This document shows, piece by piece, positions 35,251 to 46,930 of a DNA stretch of 64,000 nucleotides. The position numbers and the translations under genes were made by a program. Positions within the stretch are counted from its first letter, which is position 1. Each line of letters begins with the position of its first letter. The DNA is from Charina bottae (taxonomy: Eukaryota > Chordata > Lepidosauria > Squamata > Charinaidae): the NCBI GenBank assembly GCA_023362775.1, contig JALMGJ010000002.1, positions 70,843,414 through 70,907,413 of the forward strand. The letters run 5' to 3'. The notes beneath the pieces are model-generated. The model was not told the origin of the DNA. It searched no databases and worked only from the letters and a program-made list of their open reading frames with translations.

Positions 35251-35718
35251 GGGACACGGTGGCTCAACAGGTTAAACTGCTGAGCTGTAGGCTGCAGATC
35301 AGAAGGTCTGCAGTTCGAACCCTGTGCAATGAGGTGAGCTCTTGTTGCTAGTCCCAGCTCCTGTCAACCCAACAGTTCGAAAGCTTTGCAAGTAGATAAA
35401 TGGGTACCACCTTAAGTGGGCTAATTTGCTGGCGTCCTGTCGGGAAGTCAGCACCACCGGAGGAAAGGATCGGAGGAAGATCGAATGGCGGCGGTGACAA
35501 CGGACCCGGATGCAACAGCTACAGGACGTCAGCAGCCGGCTCAAGGCATCCTGGGAATTGTAGTCCAGAGCCTGGAAGAGTCGGTTCCCTTACCCCCTCC
35601 CCTCACGCGCGGTGAAAATGGTGATTTGTAAAAATTGTATAATTAATGTATATATATGCTTGTAAGCCACCTAGAGTCCTCCATTAGGGAGGGGATAGGC
35701 GGGGCATAAATACCACAA

Positions 35719-35757
<39 letters not shown>

Positions 35758-35759
35758 AA
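35251..35759 (+). mobile_element. tRNA-headed composite SINE with L2-type 3' end
   Basis: GGGACACGGTGGCTCAACAG is the tRNA-like head with a GCAGTTCGAACCCTG box B. A body segment with CACCACCGGAGGAAAGGATC and GGGAATTGTAGTCCAGAGCC follows. The 3' end is L2-like: TAAGCCACCTAGAGTCCTCC, AGGGGATAGGCGGGGCATAA, then (AAAT)n. The head-body-LINE-tail layout fits an L2-mobilised SINE; a chance abutment of a SINE and an L2 end is the alternative. Confidence 0.6.
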
Positions 35760-35799
35760 TATCTGTTTTCATTTCATTTCATTTCATTTCATTTCATTC
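35714..35799. repeat. (AAAT)n tail and (ATTTC)n microsatellites
   Basis: AAAT units at 35714-35759 and ATTTC units at 35769-35799 lie next to each other. Confidence 0.95.
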
Positions 35800-36249
35800 C
35801 TTAATTCATTTAGTCCTCATATATTTTAAATAGCAAACTTTCATATGCTGTAGTCATTACCAGATGGGTCCATAGATATTGACCCCTTTGGTCAATCAAT
35901 ACTTTCCTTGCTTAGAAAAGATATAGACAAGAAAAGGATTAACAATAAGATTGGCATGGGCATATTTTAGCCAGCCTCCCAAAAGAACAATCAACACCCT
36001 GTTTTTATCCAGGCCTGCTCATGCTGTTCTATGCAAGCATAGGGACCATCTTGCAAGCAAACTTACTGTTGCCTACATCCCACCAAATAGAAGGTTTACA
36101 CAGTACACTAACATATAGGCAGAAGATCCAATCATTTAACCATTAATTTTCACTGTTTAATAATTTTGGTACCTATTTTACTGTTAATTTTAATTTGGGT
36201 TTTAAATCTTTTGCATTGTTTCTATTTTTAACAGTTTGTTATTCACTTC
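35800..36249. other. Unassigned non-coding DNA
   Basis: No recognised repeat or exon. Confidence 0.5.
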
Positions 36250-36441
36250 GAATACTCACCAGAGTATTATAATATAATAATATAAGATATTTACAACAGT
36301 GTTGGCGGAAAGAATGAAAATTATTCTTAAGAATTTTATCCATGGGGATCAGGCAGGATTTTTGCCTAAGAGACAAATTCAAGATAATGTTTGAAATGTT
36401 TTGGACATATTGGAGTATTTGGAACAACATAATGAAAAACA

Positions 36442-37991
36442 TGTCGATGAAGGTTCTCAGTCATCCAGGTGGAACAGTCTGTGGCTTGAATCATGTCAAC
36501 TGGATTTCTATTTTCTCAGTAGAAACGTTTCACTCCTTATCCAAGGAGCTTCTTCAGTCTGAGTAAAGTTAGTAAGGGAATCCTTAAATATGTTTCTAGG
36601 GTGGCTGTGTGACCTTGCACCTGGGGCTAGGTCATGGTTATTTTTAGATGTTTATTTCTAAGTCCCTTTATCATCTAAAGGAGGATCGTTAAGATTACTC
36701 TGCTGCTGTTGAGCTTGCGAAATGGTCTTAATCTTCCTAGGCACAGAAGACAAAGCAGGAAGGAAGATAGGGGAAAGGTTGTGCCTGAGGCCCCCACCTC
36801 TATTCAAGGAAGGATTTTCCAAGTTGGCATAAATGGATTCCTTGACCCCTCTCTCAAACCACCTATCTTCTCTGTCTAAAATGTGAACATTAATGTCCTC
36901 AAATGAGTGTCTTTTTTCCTTTAGATGAAGATAAACTGCTGACTCTGGTCCTGTGGTGTTACTTCTCCTGTGTTGGGCCATCCTCCTGTACAAAGGTTGT
37001 TTGGTTTCTCCAATGTAGAGTTCAGAGCACTCCTCACTGCACTGTATTGCATACACTACATTGCTTTCCTTGTGTTTTGGAGTTTGATATTTGGGGTGTA
37101 TAAGCCTCTGTCTCAGTGTGTTGGTGGGTTTGAAATATACAGGTATGTGGTGTTTGCCAAATATCCGTTTTATCTTTTCAGACATGCCAGCCATGTAAGG
37201 AATGGCCAGGTTCTTCCATTTACTCTGAGTCTCAGCCCTATCTGTCGCTGTTTTAGGTCTGGTAGACTTAGATTTAGTGAAGGCCCAATTTGGATATCCA
37301 CAGGCCTTCAGAGCTGTTCTCAGGTGCTGCTTTTCATTCTTTTTGGAATCCATGGAGGTGGGGATGGTTTCTGCTCTGTGTGATAATGTCCTGATGACTC
37401 CTAGTTTGTGCTGCAGTGGATGGTGGGAGTCAAACATCAGGTATTGATCTGTGTGTGTGGGTTTCCTGTAGATCCCTATTTCTAGCTTGCCACCGGTCCC
37501 AATGAGGACTTCACAGTCTAGGAATGCCAGTCTGTTGTCCTTGGTGTCTTCTCTGGTGAAGCTAATGTTGGCATCTATAGTGTTTATATGGTCCGTGAAG
37601 GCCTGTACTTCCTGGGCCTTGATTTTGACCCACGTGTCATCCACATACCTAAACCAGTGGGGGGCATCGTTCCCTGGAAAGTGTTGAGAGCTTTCTTCTC
37701 CACTTCTTCCATGTATAAATTGGCCACAATGGGTGACACAGGAGAACCCATGGCACAGCCGTGTTTTTGTCTGTAAAAGTCACCTCTGTATGAGAAATAA
37801 GTGGTGTTAAGACACAGGTCCAGAAGATGGCAGATCTGGTTTGGGTTGAGATGGTTTCTCCTTTCAAGGGTGCTGTCCTCTTCTAGTCTCTTCCTGACAG
37901 CGGATAGAGCATGAGTGGTGGGGATGCTGGTGAAAAGGGAGGACACATCGAAGGAGACCATAGTTTCATCTGTATCCAGTTTCAGGATGTT
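36442..37991 (-). mobile_element. Penelope-like element (Neptune-like) inserted in the L1
   Basis: Flanked by TAATGAAAAACA at 36430-36441 and 37992-38003, a 12-bp duplication lying in L1 sequence. Removing the element and one repeat rejoins the L1 RT. It is 5'-truncated at the start of the RT domain. The minus-strand 3' end ends near CCTGGATGACTGAGAACC TTC. The coding frames are given separately. Confidence 0.93.
36658..37644 (-). pseudogene. PLE RT C-terminus plus GIY-YIG endonuclease
   Basis: 328 codons starting at the catalytic YVDDTW (the first Met is really the Val codon of YVDD). NRLAFLDCEV and IYRKPTHTDQYLMFDSHHPL (58-77) are Penelope-type RT motifs. Residues 196-272 form the GIY-YIG nuclease: VVYAIQC (196-202), ELYIGETKQPLYRRMAQHRR (208-227) and RWFERGVKESIY (261-272). 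The GGGLRHNLSP end is typical. This fragment is open to its own stop and only the upstream frameshift and 5' truncation break it. Confidence 0.9.
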
Positions 37992-38003
37992 TAATGAAAA
38001 ACA
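37584..38003 (-). pseudogene. PLE reverse transcriptase, N-terminal part, frameshifted
   Basis: From the PLE edge the frame reads LKLDTDETMVSFDVSSLFTS IPTT and HGCAMGSPVSPIVANLYMEE, the finger/palm region of a Penelope-type RT. The frame runs past the catalytic box as GMWMTRG, whereas the neighbouring frame has FRYVDDTW at the same place. So a single-base shift lies near 37676. Upstream codons in the same open frame beyond 37991 belong to L1 antisense and are not PLE protein. Confidence 0.85.
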
Positions 38004-39411
38004 GGCTGCTTTGATATTTGTAGATGCTGAAAAAGCCTTTGACAATTTAAATTGGCCTTTTATGTTTAAAGTATTGGAATCTATGAATTTTGGGGAAAAC
38101 TTTATTAAATGGAGTAAATCTATATATACCCCCCAAACCGCTAAAATAATTGTTAACGGCGATTTCAGTAAACCATGTGAAATTCAAAAAGGTACAAGAC
38201 AAGGATATCCTTTATCTCCACTTTTGTTTATACTGGTCTTAGAAGTTTTACTTAGAGACATCAGACAAGATGATGGCATTTCTGGTATAAGAGTCAAAAA
38301 ATAAGTTTATAAGCTAAGAGCCTTTGCTGATGACCTAGTCATTACTTTAGAAAACCCATTGGATGGGATTGAGTTACTAATGCAGAAATTGAAAGACACT
38401 GGGTCGCTAGCAGGGTTCAAAGTGAATTTACAGAAAACAAAAGTTTTAACTAAGAATATGAATTGCCACCAACAAGAGAAATTGAGAGAATTAACTTTAT
38501 AATGGAAAAAAAAGTAAAATATTTGGGAATACATTTAACATCAAAGAATGTCAATTTGTTTCAGAATAATTATTTTTCACTTTGGACAGATATAAAAAAA
38601 GACTTAGATCGGTGGGAGAAACTGCAACTATCACTATTAGGTAGAATATCAGTGATTAAAATGAATATTTTGCCAAGAATTTTATACCTTTTCCAAACAG
38701 TACCTATACTGGCTTCAGAAATGTAATAAACAAGAGGGGTCGTTTTACCATATGTGGTGGACATGTAAGATTGCAAAGAAATTTTGGACCCAAATACATA
38801 CGTTGATGCAGAGTATACTACAAATACAGATTCCGTTTAAACCAGAATTATTTCTGTTGGGAATATTGGATTTACAAATAGAAAAACATTTTGTTAGAAT
38901 TATACAATATATGATAGCAGCAAGACTCCTTTATGCACAATTCTGGAAAACTCAGACTTTTCCAACAGTACAAGAGTGGATGTTAAAATTGATGGACATG
39001 GCAGAAAATGATAAATTGACTTGTTTATTGAAAGAAAACTCAAGTTATCAATATCTCAAAGAGTGGAAACCATTGATGGACTATTTGCGAAATGCAGGAG
39101 GGGCGAAGCTTACATGGGGTTTTGAAGAGTAGATTAAATATAATAGAGCATATTAGACAAAGAATTATTTCTATCTATTGTATGAAAAACCAACATTTAA
39201 GGCAGATTCTTTTATCTACATGACCAGAGATAGATTAGAAGTTACCTATTTTTCATATCTTTTTCTTTCTCTTACTTTACTACACTTTTTATTTTCTTTT
39301 TCTTTATTTTGTATTTCTATTTCTTTTTCCGTTTCTAACTTTTAACTATGTATTTTAAAATCCTAATAAAATTTATATATATATATATAAAAAAGAATAC
39401 TCACCAGAGTA

Positions 39412-41128
39412 GAAAGTCTGTGTATGCATTTAATAAATAAAATACCAGAGACTTGAAAAGAATGTATAGTCTACAGCACTGGCAATTTAACTTGTTTGCA
39501 TGAAACAAGCTGACTGCAGGAGTGATCAGATACAAACCTACTTGTACAATACAACCCCCCCCCCATAAAACTACATGTAAAAAATGCTTATTTGAAAAGC
39601 CACACTGAAAAAATTGAAATCTACAGTATATTCAGTAGATTTTTAAAACGGTGTGGAATGTGTTTCAGAGCATTGCTATACATGAGCCTTCTATCACAAG
39701 AAGCCTTATACAGTAGATTCCTAATCCACATGGTTGGCATAAAGAAAGATATGGAAGGGCAACATACACTATCTTGAGCTACTAAGAGAAATAAATGAAA
39801 TAAATAAAGCAATACATCAGTAATGGAAAGTGGATGCTCAGTTTCCCGATACAATACAGAAGTTCTGCCTGACCAGCTGCATCAGAGTTTAGTTTTCTAG
39901 GCTAGCAGCAAGCTAAACCAGACAGTGCTGTAAACAGCCAGGGAAGTAAACTCTAGTAAATCTTAAATGATGCACACAAAGTTGTCATTTTCTTTCTTTG
40001 TTCTGAATTCTCTTTGGGATTGGAGGAGAGTGTTAAGAGTGCAGTGGTATACACACTTCCTAAACATCTTATACACTGAATCAAACTCACGATCATATGT
40101 TGCCCACTACTTTCTTTCTGCTCATCTAGCTCTTTCCAGGAATTCATACAAGGTGTACAGTAATTCCTAAGTGAATATTTAAACTTCTGAATATATAATC
40201 ATATTTAAATGTGTGTATGAATTAGTCAGAAAATAACATTTTAAAAAACCCAACTCTGCCATTCAAGAGTTAAAACATTTATTTTTCTCATCAAAGCTTC
40301 TTCCAAGAAGGTTATGCACACAAAAGACTATCTAACGCAACAGCTAGAGAGGCTGCTTGAAATTCCACACATGTGCCTCAGCAATGTATTTCTATTAATG
40401 TCCAGTGTGTGTCAGCAGGAAGATAAGGCACCAACAGCATGTCCAAGCAGCCTGCTAGAGAATGGAATGCTGTGTAAAACATTGTCTGATACTGCGAATC
40501 TCACCAAACGAGGCTGCCTATAATCTCACCCTCCATGTGTACATACACACACACATAGACACACACACACCTGCCTGCTTGATAAAACCACCATAGGGGG
40601 AATATGGAACCACACAAGGAAACCATCAAACCGCAGGGGAAAATAGCAATTGAGAAGGAGGGGGCAAGAAGCTAATAAGAAAAAAACCTCATCAGCAAAT
40701 AAGTATCTAATGCTGGCTTTGACAGCTGTGCCAGAATGATAGTCATAACATTAACTATGAAAAAAGCTTGGAGTACAATTTTCTTCCCAAACCAACCTAC
40801 TTTAATCCTTGCCCCCCGCCCCCACCACAAACATAAAAAAATGCTTTCATTCCACATGTAGTTTGACCTCTCCTACTCACATGCCACATATTCTTCATAT
40901 ACTTGGTTTGACAGAGGGTAGTTTTTCCCATTTCCAGCATGGAGTAATTGCTATAATCTGTTACAGATCTTTTGCAAGTTACAGACTGAGCTTGCTAGAA
41001 GGATTGGGCTTTATTCTTTTCTGAGGAGAGTGAGCACTTGCTGTAAATGCAATTAAATCTAAATCCTGTAAAGGAACAAACACCATAAATTATATCAGTA
41101 AATTGACTTCTACAAAAAGTGTGTATGC
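39412..41128. other. Unassigned non-coding DNA with a (CA)n tract
   Basis: No exon or named repeat; an interrupted (AC)n microsatellite is at 40541-40571 and a C9 run near 39557. Confidence 0.5.
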
Positions 41129-41141
41129 ATTAGGCACAAGA

Positions 41142-41479
41142 AAAGGGGCGTGGTGGCTCAGCGGGTAAGACGCCAGGCTTGTCGATCGGAAGATCGCAAG
41201 TTCGGAGGTTCGAATCCCTAGCCCCGCGTGACGGAGTGAGCTCCCGCACTCGCCCCAGCTCTTGCCAACCTAGCAATTCGAAAGCATGCAAATGCAAGTA
41301 GATGAATAGGTACCACTTTGGTGGGTAGGTAACAGCGTTCCGCATGCGTCATGCGGCCACATGACCGTGGAAGTGTCTTCGGACAGCGCTGGCTCTTCGG
41401 CTAACAAACGGAGATGAGCACCGGCCCCTAGAGTCGGACACAACTGCACAAATGTGCGGGGGGAACCTTTACCTTTACT
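41142..41479 (+). mobile_element. Full-length tRNA SINE, CTTTACC-tail family
   Basis: GGGGCGTGGTGGCTCAGCGG carries box A, GAGGTTCGAATCCCTAGCCC box B. The body continues to CTTCGGCTAACAAACGGAG, CCTAGAGTCGGACACAACTG and (CTTTAC)n. Flanked by ATTAGGCACAAGA at 41129-41141 and 41480-41492. This is the best reference copy in the window. Confidence 0.95.
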
Positions 41480-41492
41480 ATTAGGCACAAGA

Positions 41493-42413
41493 CACACAAG
41501 GCTTCAGAAGAGCTCGTGACAAGCATGTGCAAAGATGCAGCTAGTATTGAATAATACAGCTTTTTATCCCAAAGATTTTAGAGGTATCCAACAGAAAAGC
41601 AAAAGCAACGAAGCACTAGCCATAAAAGAATTGTTCAAATAGTAACATTGTTTTTCATTTTTAGACTTAAGCATGTAAGTACGTTATCTGATATAAAACA
41701 TATGTGTATTCATAGACATCAACATGCAGCAGATAAGTTCATCGGGGATTAATGACTACCTGAGCTAGAAACTGATGTATGAAACATGCTCAGTTAAATT
41801 TAATAATCAAAGAATGAACCATCACACCAAATAGAGTTTGAGAACACATAAGAAATCAGGCATAAACAGCTTTGTGACTTTCACATAATATTAATCAAAA
41901 CCATAAATCCTATAGTCAAAACAACACTAACAGTGGAAAGATTAACACTTCATTTAAACACAATATCCCTCTTGAATTAGTCCTACAAAAACAGCCTCTT
42001 CAGACACCAGATTCATCTACAGATTTAAATGAGAAAGACTTTTCAGAAACACCAAGAATCAGTGAGTGAAGAAAGACACGGCATTTTAACTATAAACTGA
42101 TCTGTAAGCAACTCATTGTGATCAACCCAAAACATGTTTAGTTAAAAAGACACAACAAGCTATGCACAAAATGTTGACTGGCCAACCCACAGTGACACCA
42201 ATAAACTTTCAAGATCTCCATTTTTTCCCCACATCAACAGTGAAAACGCACAAATGTTCATGCTGCACTTTGTCAGCAGGCAGGCAGCTTGCTTGAAGCC
42301 TGGAGAGAAGGGTCACGCTGGCAACCGAGCAAAGCCCTGAGTCTGCTGGCATGCACATCTGTTCTTTTCTCGAGGAGAGAATATCAGGTTTATCCCACAG
42401 TGAAAGAAATTGG
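41493..42413. other. Unassigned non-coding DNA
   Basis: No recognised repeat or exon. Confidence 0.5.
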
Positions 42414-42655
42414 GAACCAATGGTTAAAGCTCTGGGCTAGAAACCAGGAGACTGTGAGTTCTAGTCCCGCCTTAGGCATGAAAGCCGGCTGGGTGACCTT
42501 GGGCCAGTCACACACTCTCAGCCCAACTCACCTCACAGGGTTGTTGTTGTGGTTAAAAGAGGAGGAGGAAGGAGTATTAGGTACGTTCACCACCTTGAGT
42601 TATTTATAAAAATAATAAAGGCAGGATAGAAAATAAAACAAACAAACAAACAAAC
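42414..42655 (+). mobile_element. Sauria-type SINE
   Basis: Head ...AATGGTTAAAGCTCTGGGCT, then GAGTTCTAGTCCCGCCTTAG, GCTGGGTGACCTTGGGCCAG and TTATTTATAAAAATAATAAA GGCAGG, ending (AAAC)n. Nearly full length. Confidence 0.9.
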
Positions 42656-43680
42656 CAAAATGGTTGTAATATCAAATATATACAAAGGTGTTTTTTAGTT
42701 ATTATTGTATGACTATCAAAGTAATAACCATGGGTGGGGGAAAAGAAGCATAAGCAATCAGGATTGGATCTGTGTCACAGAGGAAGGGGATTTTTTCTTC
42801 TTTGCTATGATATCATGAGTTTTCCCTTCCATAAAGCTTGCATTAGACCCAGAAGGAAAGCTTCTATTGGTGCCAATGGAAGTTTCTCTCCAGAATTACA
42901 GGCAGCATTGAAGAAGAAGCTGGGGTGGGTATTAATCAGAGCTCTAGCATGAGAGGAAAAAACAGTTCCATCTCCACTCCTCCCTGATACCATTTTCAAT
43001 CCTTCTGGTTCACTCATAGCTGTTGTTTTAAATATTTAAAAAGTTATGTTAAACTTTAATAGTTAAAATAAGTCACATTATATGTATCCATGCATTTAAT
43101 GTCACATCTGTTTTGGCTCAAAAAAACTTGTTTTACATTATTGTGATAAGGTGCACATAATTATAGTTATCCATCATATTACAGTTCTAACACATAAGGG
43201 AGAATCTCCACAATATAGGAATCATTTCTTTGGACCTGCTTGTGAAAACTCTTTTTGCATAATATGAAATGAATCACACTCATGCATGAATTATCCAGAG
43301 AAGGGCTATGGTGAATTCAGCACTGCATTATGCCCTCCATTGATAATTGGGCTGGTTATAAATCTAAAAGAAGCCTCCAAGCTCATTGCAAACTGTAGGC
43401 TGCTGTCTTATTGCGAATGAACTGTATGCTCATACACTTGGTTTATCAGATCTGGTCTGGTTCCCTTTAGCACAAACTAGACACAACATCATCTTCTATC
43501 TCCCTATACAAACCAAGACTGTAAAGGAGCACTATCCAAGATCCTAGCTTAATTGACACTTCAAATAAATGAGCTGTACGCTAGCATACAGTTTGTTCAC
43601 CATAAACTAGGAAGTCTGATGAATCTTCACATATTCTTCTATGATCATAGAGAGAAATGTACAATTTTAATTCAGGGTGT
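42656..43680. other. Unassigned non-coding DNA
   Basis: No recognised repeat or exon. Confidence 0.5.
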
Positions 43681-43764
43681 TATGCTAGTCTCTACTAGGC
43701 ACTGTGAAAGTAAATTACTACTTTCTCTACTATGCTAGTCTCTACTAGGCACTGTGAAAGTAAA
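43681..43764. repeat. Partial tandem duplication, 50-bp unit
   Basis: The first 34 bases of the 50-bp unit at 43681-43730 (starting TATGCTAGTCTCTACTAGGC) are repeated at 43731-43764, right at the SINE 5' edge. Confidence 0.9.
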
Positions 43765-43766
43765 CA

Positions 43767-44003
43767 GAGCCAGTTTGGTCTAGTGGTTAAGGCACCAGAC
43801 TAGAAACCAGGAGACTGAGAGTTCTAGTCCCACCTTAGGCATGAAAGCCGGCTGGGTGACTTTGGGCCAGTCCCTCTCTCTCAGCCCAACTCACCTCACA
43901 GGGTTGTTGCTGCGGGGAAAATAGGAAGGGGAATGAATACTAGGTACTGTATGTTCCCTGCCTTGAGTTATTTGTAAAAATAATAAAGGCAGGATAAAAA
44001 AAA
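43767..44003 (+). mobile_element. Sauria-type SINE
   Basis: GAGCCAGTTTGGTCTAGTGG head, GAGTTCTAGTCCCACCTTAG, GCTGGGTGACTTTGGGCCAG, and the AATAATAAAGGCAGGATAAA end. Close to the copy at 42414. Confidence 0.93.
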
Positions 44004-45399
44004 TCTTTTATAAAAATTGCAGCTCTGAAAACTTAAATGCACAATCCACTAACTTCTTGAAAAACTCTAGGATGGGCACAGATTCTATATATGAAGAACA
44101 GTGCAGACAAATACATACATACAAAAAGCAGGCTTGAAGCAAAGGCAGGGGAATGAAACAACACAGATATTTTGTTCTAGTTCTGATTATTCAAAGGGAA
44201 GGGAAGCCCAGGGATAACATCCTCCAGCCCAGGCAGCTATAAAAATTGGAAGCTCATGAGACCATCAGCTGCTGAAATCTGCACAAACCCTCCAAACACA
44301 AATTAACCTTCAGAGTCAGGAGATAAAAGGAGATGAGAGCAGCAGAACTCCAAAGGATTTTTTTTCCAAGGTAAAGAAGAAAGATTGTACACATGTCTGA
44401 CAAATCACACTCTTCTTAGCTGGGAAAATTAAAAGCACAGAGGCAGTTGGAGTGGCAGCCTCTTATCCTCAGCCAGATGATGTCTTTGCTTTCCCTCTAG
44501 GGCAGAAGAAAAAAATGCTGAGTTTTTAATTTTTCAGGTTCATTGTGGCACATTATGGCTATTTTTAAATTTAACCCTCATTCTATTTCACTTACCCATC
44601 CCCACATACATTTCCCTACTCCAGCAATTCTTCCTTTGACAATGAAGGTTTTTTTACAAATATCCATAATTGCTCATTATAATCCTCCGCAGAAGCCTCC
44701 CAATAATGAAAGCTGGCAGAATCACACTTGCTCTAGAGCAAACACTGTTTTTCATTCTAACAGATCCCCTTAAATGTTTAAGAAGCTTCATACAAAGAGC
44801 AGTGAAATGTGTCCAATTCCTTTGGAAAGGAGCAACTGCTAGAATAGTTCATTAGCGCAGAATAAAGGAAATGGCTTCTCCATAGCTGCCATGCAATTAA
44901 TCCTACTCCTAGTCCTTCCCCATTCAGCAAAATTAATCTTCTTCCTATTCTTCTATATGCATACATTATTCAGGATTGGGGTGGGGCCATTGCTTTTGGC
45001 AAGGAAGAATGAGTTCCCACAGGCTAGTTGGAGTATTCTTTTTATCAACTGGAAGATATGTGGTCTTATTACTTAATTGGTGCTAACTACTATATGTCCA
45101 GTTTTAATATATGTGAAGATTTACTTGCAAGGATTCTTTATTGCATTCAAGACCCAATTTCTTCTATGCTCTGCAATTACTATGAACAGACCTAGAGTTC
45201 TGAACTTATGATGAGAATTTAATCATGTCCTAGTCCCCTATCCAATATAGCCTTTTCCTTTGTATGGCTTGATTCATAATGATGTAAAGACTATTCCCAT
45301 TATATATAAAAGAGCTGAAAGATCTTACCAAAGAACAAATTTGTAGCCTTGAGTGCGCATCTGATTTATTTATATATATAAATAGTAATAATATAATAG
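44004..45399. other. Unassigned non-coding DNA
   Basis: No recognised repeat or exon. Short open frames at 44540-45076 lack supporting features. Confidence 0.5.
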
Positions 45400-45412
45400 T
45401 AATAGGACAGCG

Positions 45413-45738
45413 TGGTGGCTCAGTGGGTAAGACGCCAGGCTTGTCGATTGGACGATTGCAAGTTCGGAGGTTCGAATTCCTAGCCCCGCATGACGGAGTG
45501 AGCTCCCGCACTTGCCCCAGCTCTTGCCAACCTAGCAATTCAAAAGCATGCAAATGCAAGTAGATTAATAGGTACCACTTCAGTGGGTAGGTAACAGCGT
45601 TCTGCGTCATGCCGGCCACATGACCGCGGAAGCGTCTTCGGACAACGCTGGCTCTTTGGCTAACAAACACAGATGAGCACCGGCCCCTAGAGTTGGACAC
45701 AACTGCACAAATGTGCGGGGGGAACCTTTACCTTTACC
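45413..45738 (+). mobile_element. CTTTACC-tail SINE, inserted into an older SINE
   Basis: TGGTGGCTCAGTGGGTAAGA through GCTAACAAACACAGATGAGC to (CTTTAC)n. Flanked by TAATAGGACAGCG at 45400-45412 and 45739-45751. The right repeat leads straight into another SINE of the same family. Confidence 0.9.
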
Positions 45739-45751
45739 TAATAGGACAGCG

Positions 45752-45880
45752 AGTAAGATGCCAGGCTTGTTGATCAGAAGATCGCAAGTTCAGAGGTTCG
45801 AATCCCTAGCCCCGTGTGACGGAGTGAGCTCCCACACTAGCCCCAGCTCTATGAAATAATAAATTAATTAATTAATTAAA
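45752..45880 (+). mobile_element. Truncated SINE of the same family
   Basis: AGTAAGATGCCAGGCTTGTT, box B GAGGTTCGAATCCCTAGCCC and CTCCCACACTAGCCCCAGCT are present. The copy lacks box A and the 3' half, and ends in (TAAT)n. Confidence 0.85.
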
Positions 45881-45952
45881 GGCATGAATTTATTTTACCT
45901 GCTTTCATCCTCACATTGTCTAAGACTGGTAGCTTCTTTTGGTCCTCCAGGT

Positions 45953-46195
45953 CAGGGGTCCCCAACCTGTGGGCCACGGCCTGTTAGGAAGTGGGCCGCA
46001 GGGCTCCCTCCTGCAAACCCCACCCCCTGGTGTGTGCGATTACCCCACCCCCGCTGCACACGATTAGCTCCTGCCTGCAAGCCCCACCCCCTGGTGCACG
46101 CAATTGACTCCTGCCTGCAAACACCACCACCCGGGTCCGTGAAAAAATTTTCTTCCACGACCAGTCCCTGGTACTAGAAAGGTTGGGGACCGCTG
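45953..46195. mobile_element. hAT MITE of the CAGGGGTCCCCAAC type
   Basis: Ends CAGGGGTCCCCAACCTGTGG and ...AGGTTGGGGACCGCTG are inverted repeats. Flanked by CTCCAGGT at 45945-45952 and 46196-46203. This end sequence is shared with hAT families that are widespread in amniotes; the interior has three CTGCAAACCCC-type units. Confidence 0.93.
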
Positions 46196-46203
46196 CTCCA
46201 GGT

Positions 46204-46930
46204 TGCACTTCAAACGACTCTGGAAGCATTTATCAGCAAAAAAGCTCACCCATCTGCCTCTCTTTGTCCATTGTTTATAATGGGGGAGAGGAGAACAGCA
46301 TTAGAACTAATGCTAAAGCATTAGAACTAATTTTACATACAATGACATGACTTGCTAAATGGATGTGGATGCTATTTTTCTTACAAAAAGAGGCAAAATT
46401 AATGTAATCCATTAATTGTATGCAAAGTACCAACAGTTTGTTGCTAAGCTTACATCAACAACAATTTTCTTAATGTAGATGGATGAAAATTCTTAATACC
46501 AACATCAATATTAACGTCTGTGCAGAGGATTATTTATTCAGGGCAAGAGGAACAGTTCTTCCCTTAGTGAAACCAGCTCAATCAAATGGTATGGAAACAG
46601 GAAGAACCAGATAAACAGATTCAGAGAGTTCACGGAATGGCTTTCTCTGGATGCCCACATGGTGTCCTTTTGTTTGTGTGTTGTATCAGTTCCAGCTGCT
46701 ATGCCAGCTATAATTTGATCACTTTGGTCTCATTTAGCCTTACTTCAGTTATTCTTTCACTTAATTATTATAACACATAAGGACTACCTTTAAATAAAAT
46801 GGCCAACTTCCTACTTCAGTCTCCAAAATTAACACACATTCCTTCAAATAATTTACACTGTTATCTACCTGTTTTCAGCCTCAATTTAAAGTACTGGTGT
46901 TCATTTTTAAAGTCCTATATTGGTTTACGA
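46204..46930. other. Unassigned non-coding DNA
   Basis: No recognised exon; 46890-46925 may be a scrap of LINE C-terminus. Confidence 0.45.

Larger units (their letters stand above)
36267..39394 (+). mobile_element. 5'-truncated L1 LINE with 17-bp target duplication, split by a PLE
   Basis: GAATACTCACCAGAGTA flanks the element at 36250-36266 and 39395-39411. The left part reads AERMKIILKNFIHGDQAGFL PKRQIQDN (RT start). After the PLE, QAALIFVDAEKAFDNLNWPF, GTRQGYPLSPLLFIL and FADDLVITLENPLDG follow with a stop near 38304, then VKYLGIHLTSKN and a C-terminal HMWWTCKIAKKFW block. The jump from QTVPIL to the WWTCK region suggests an internal deletion near 38720. AATAAAATTT and an AT-rich tail close the element. 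Not functional. Confidence 0.92.

Noticed and set aside
36903..37383. Plus-strand open frames over the PLE
   Set aside because: They are antisense to the GIY-YIG/RT coding region.
37915..38003. Start of the 129-codon plus-strand frame as L1 protein
   Set aside because: Codons before 38003 are antisense PLE sequence that happens to be in frame with L1 after the insertion junction.
41142..41230. tRNA genes at SINE heads (also 35251, 43767, 45413)
   Set aside because: Box A and box B are present but the cloverleaf is not complete and each runs into a SINE body with target duplications.
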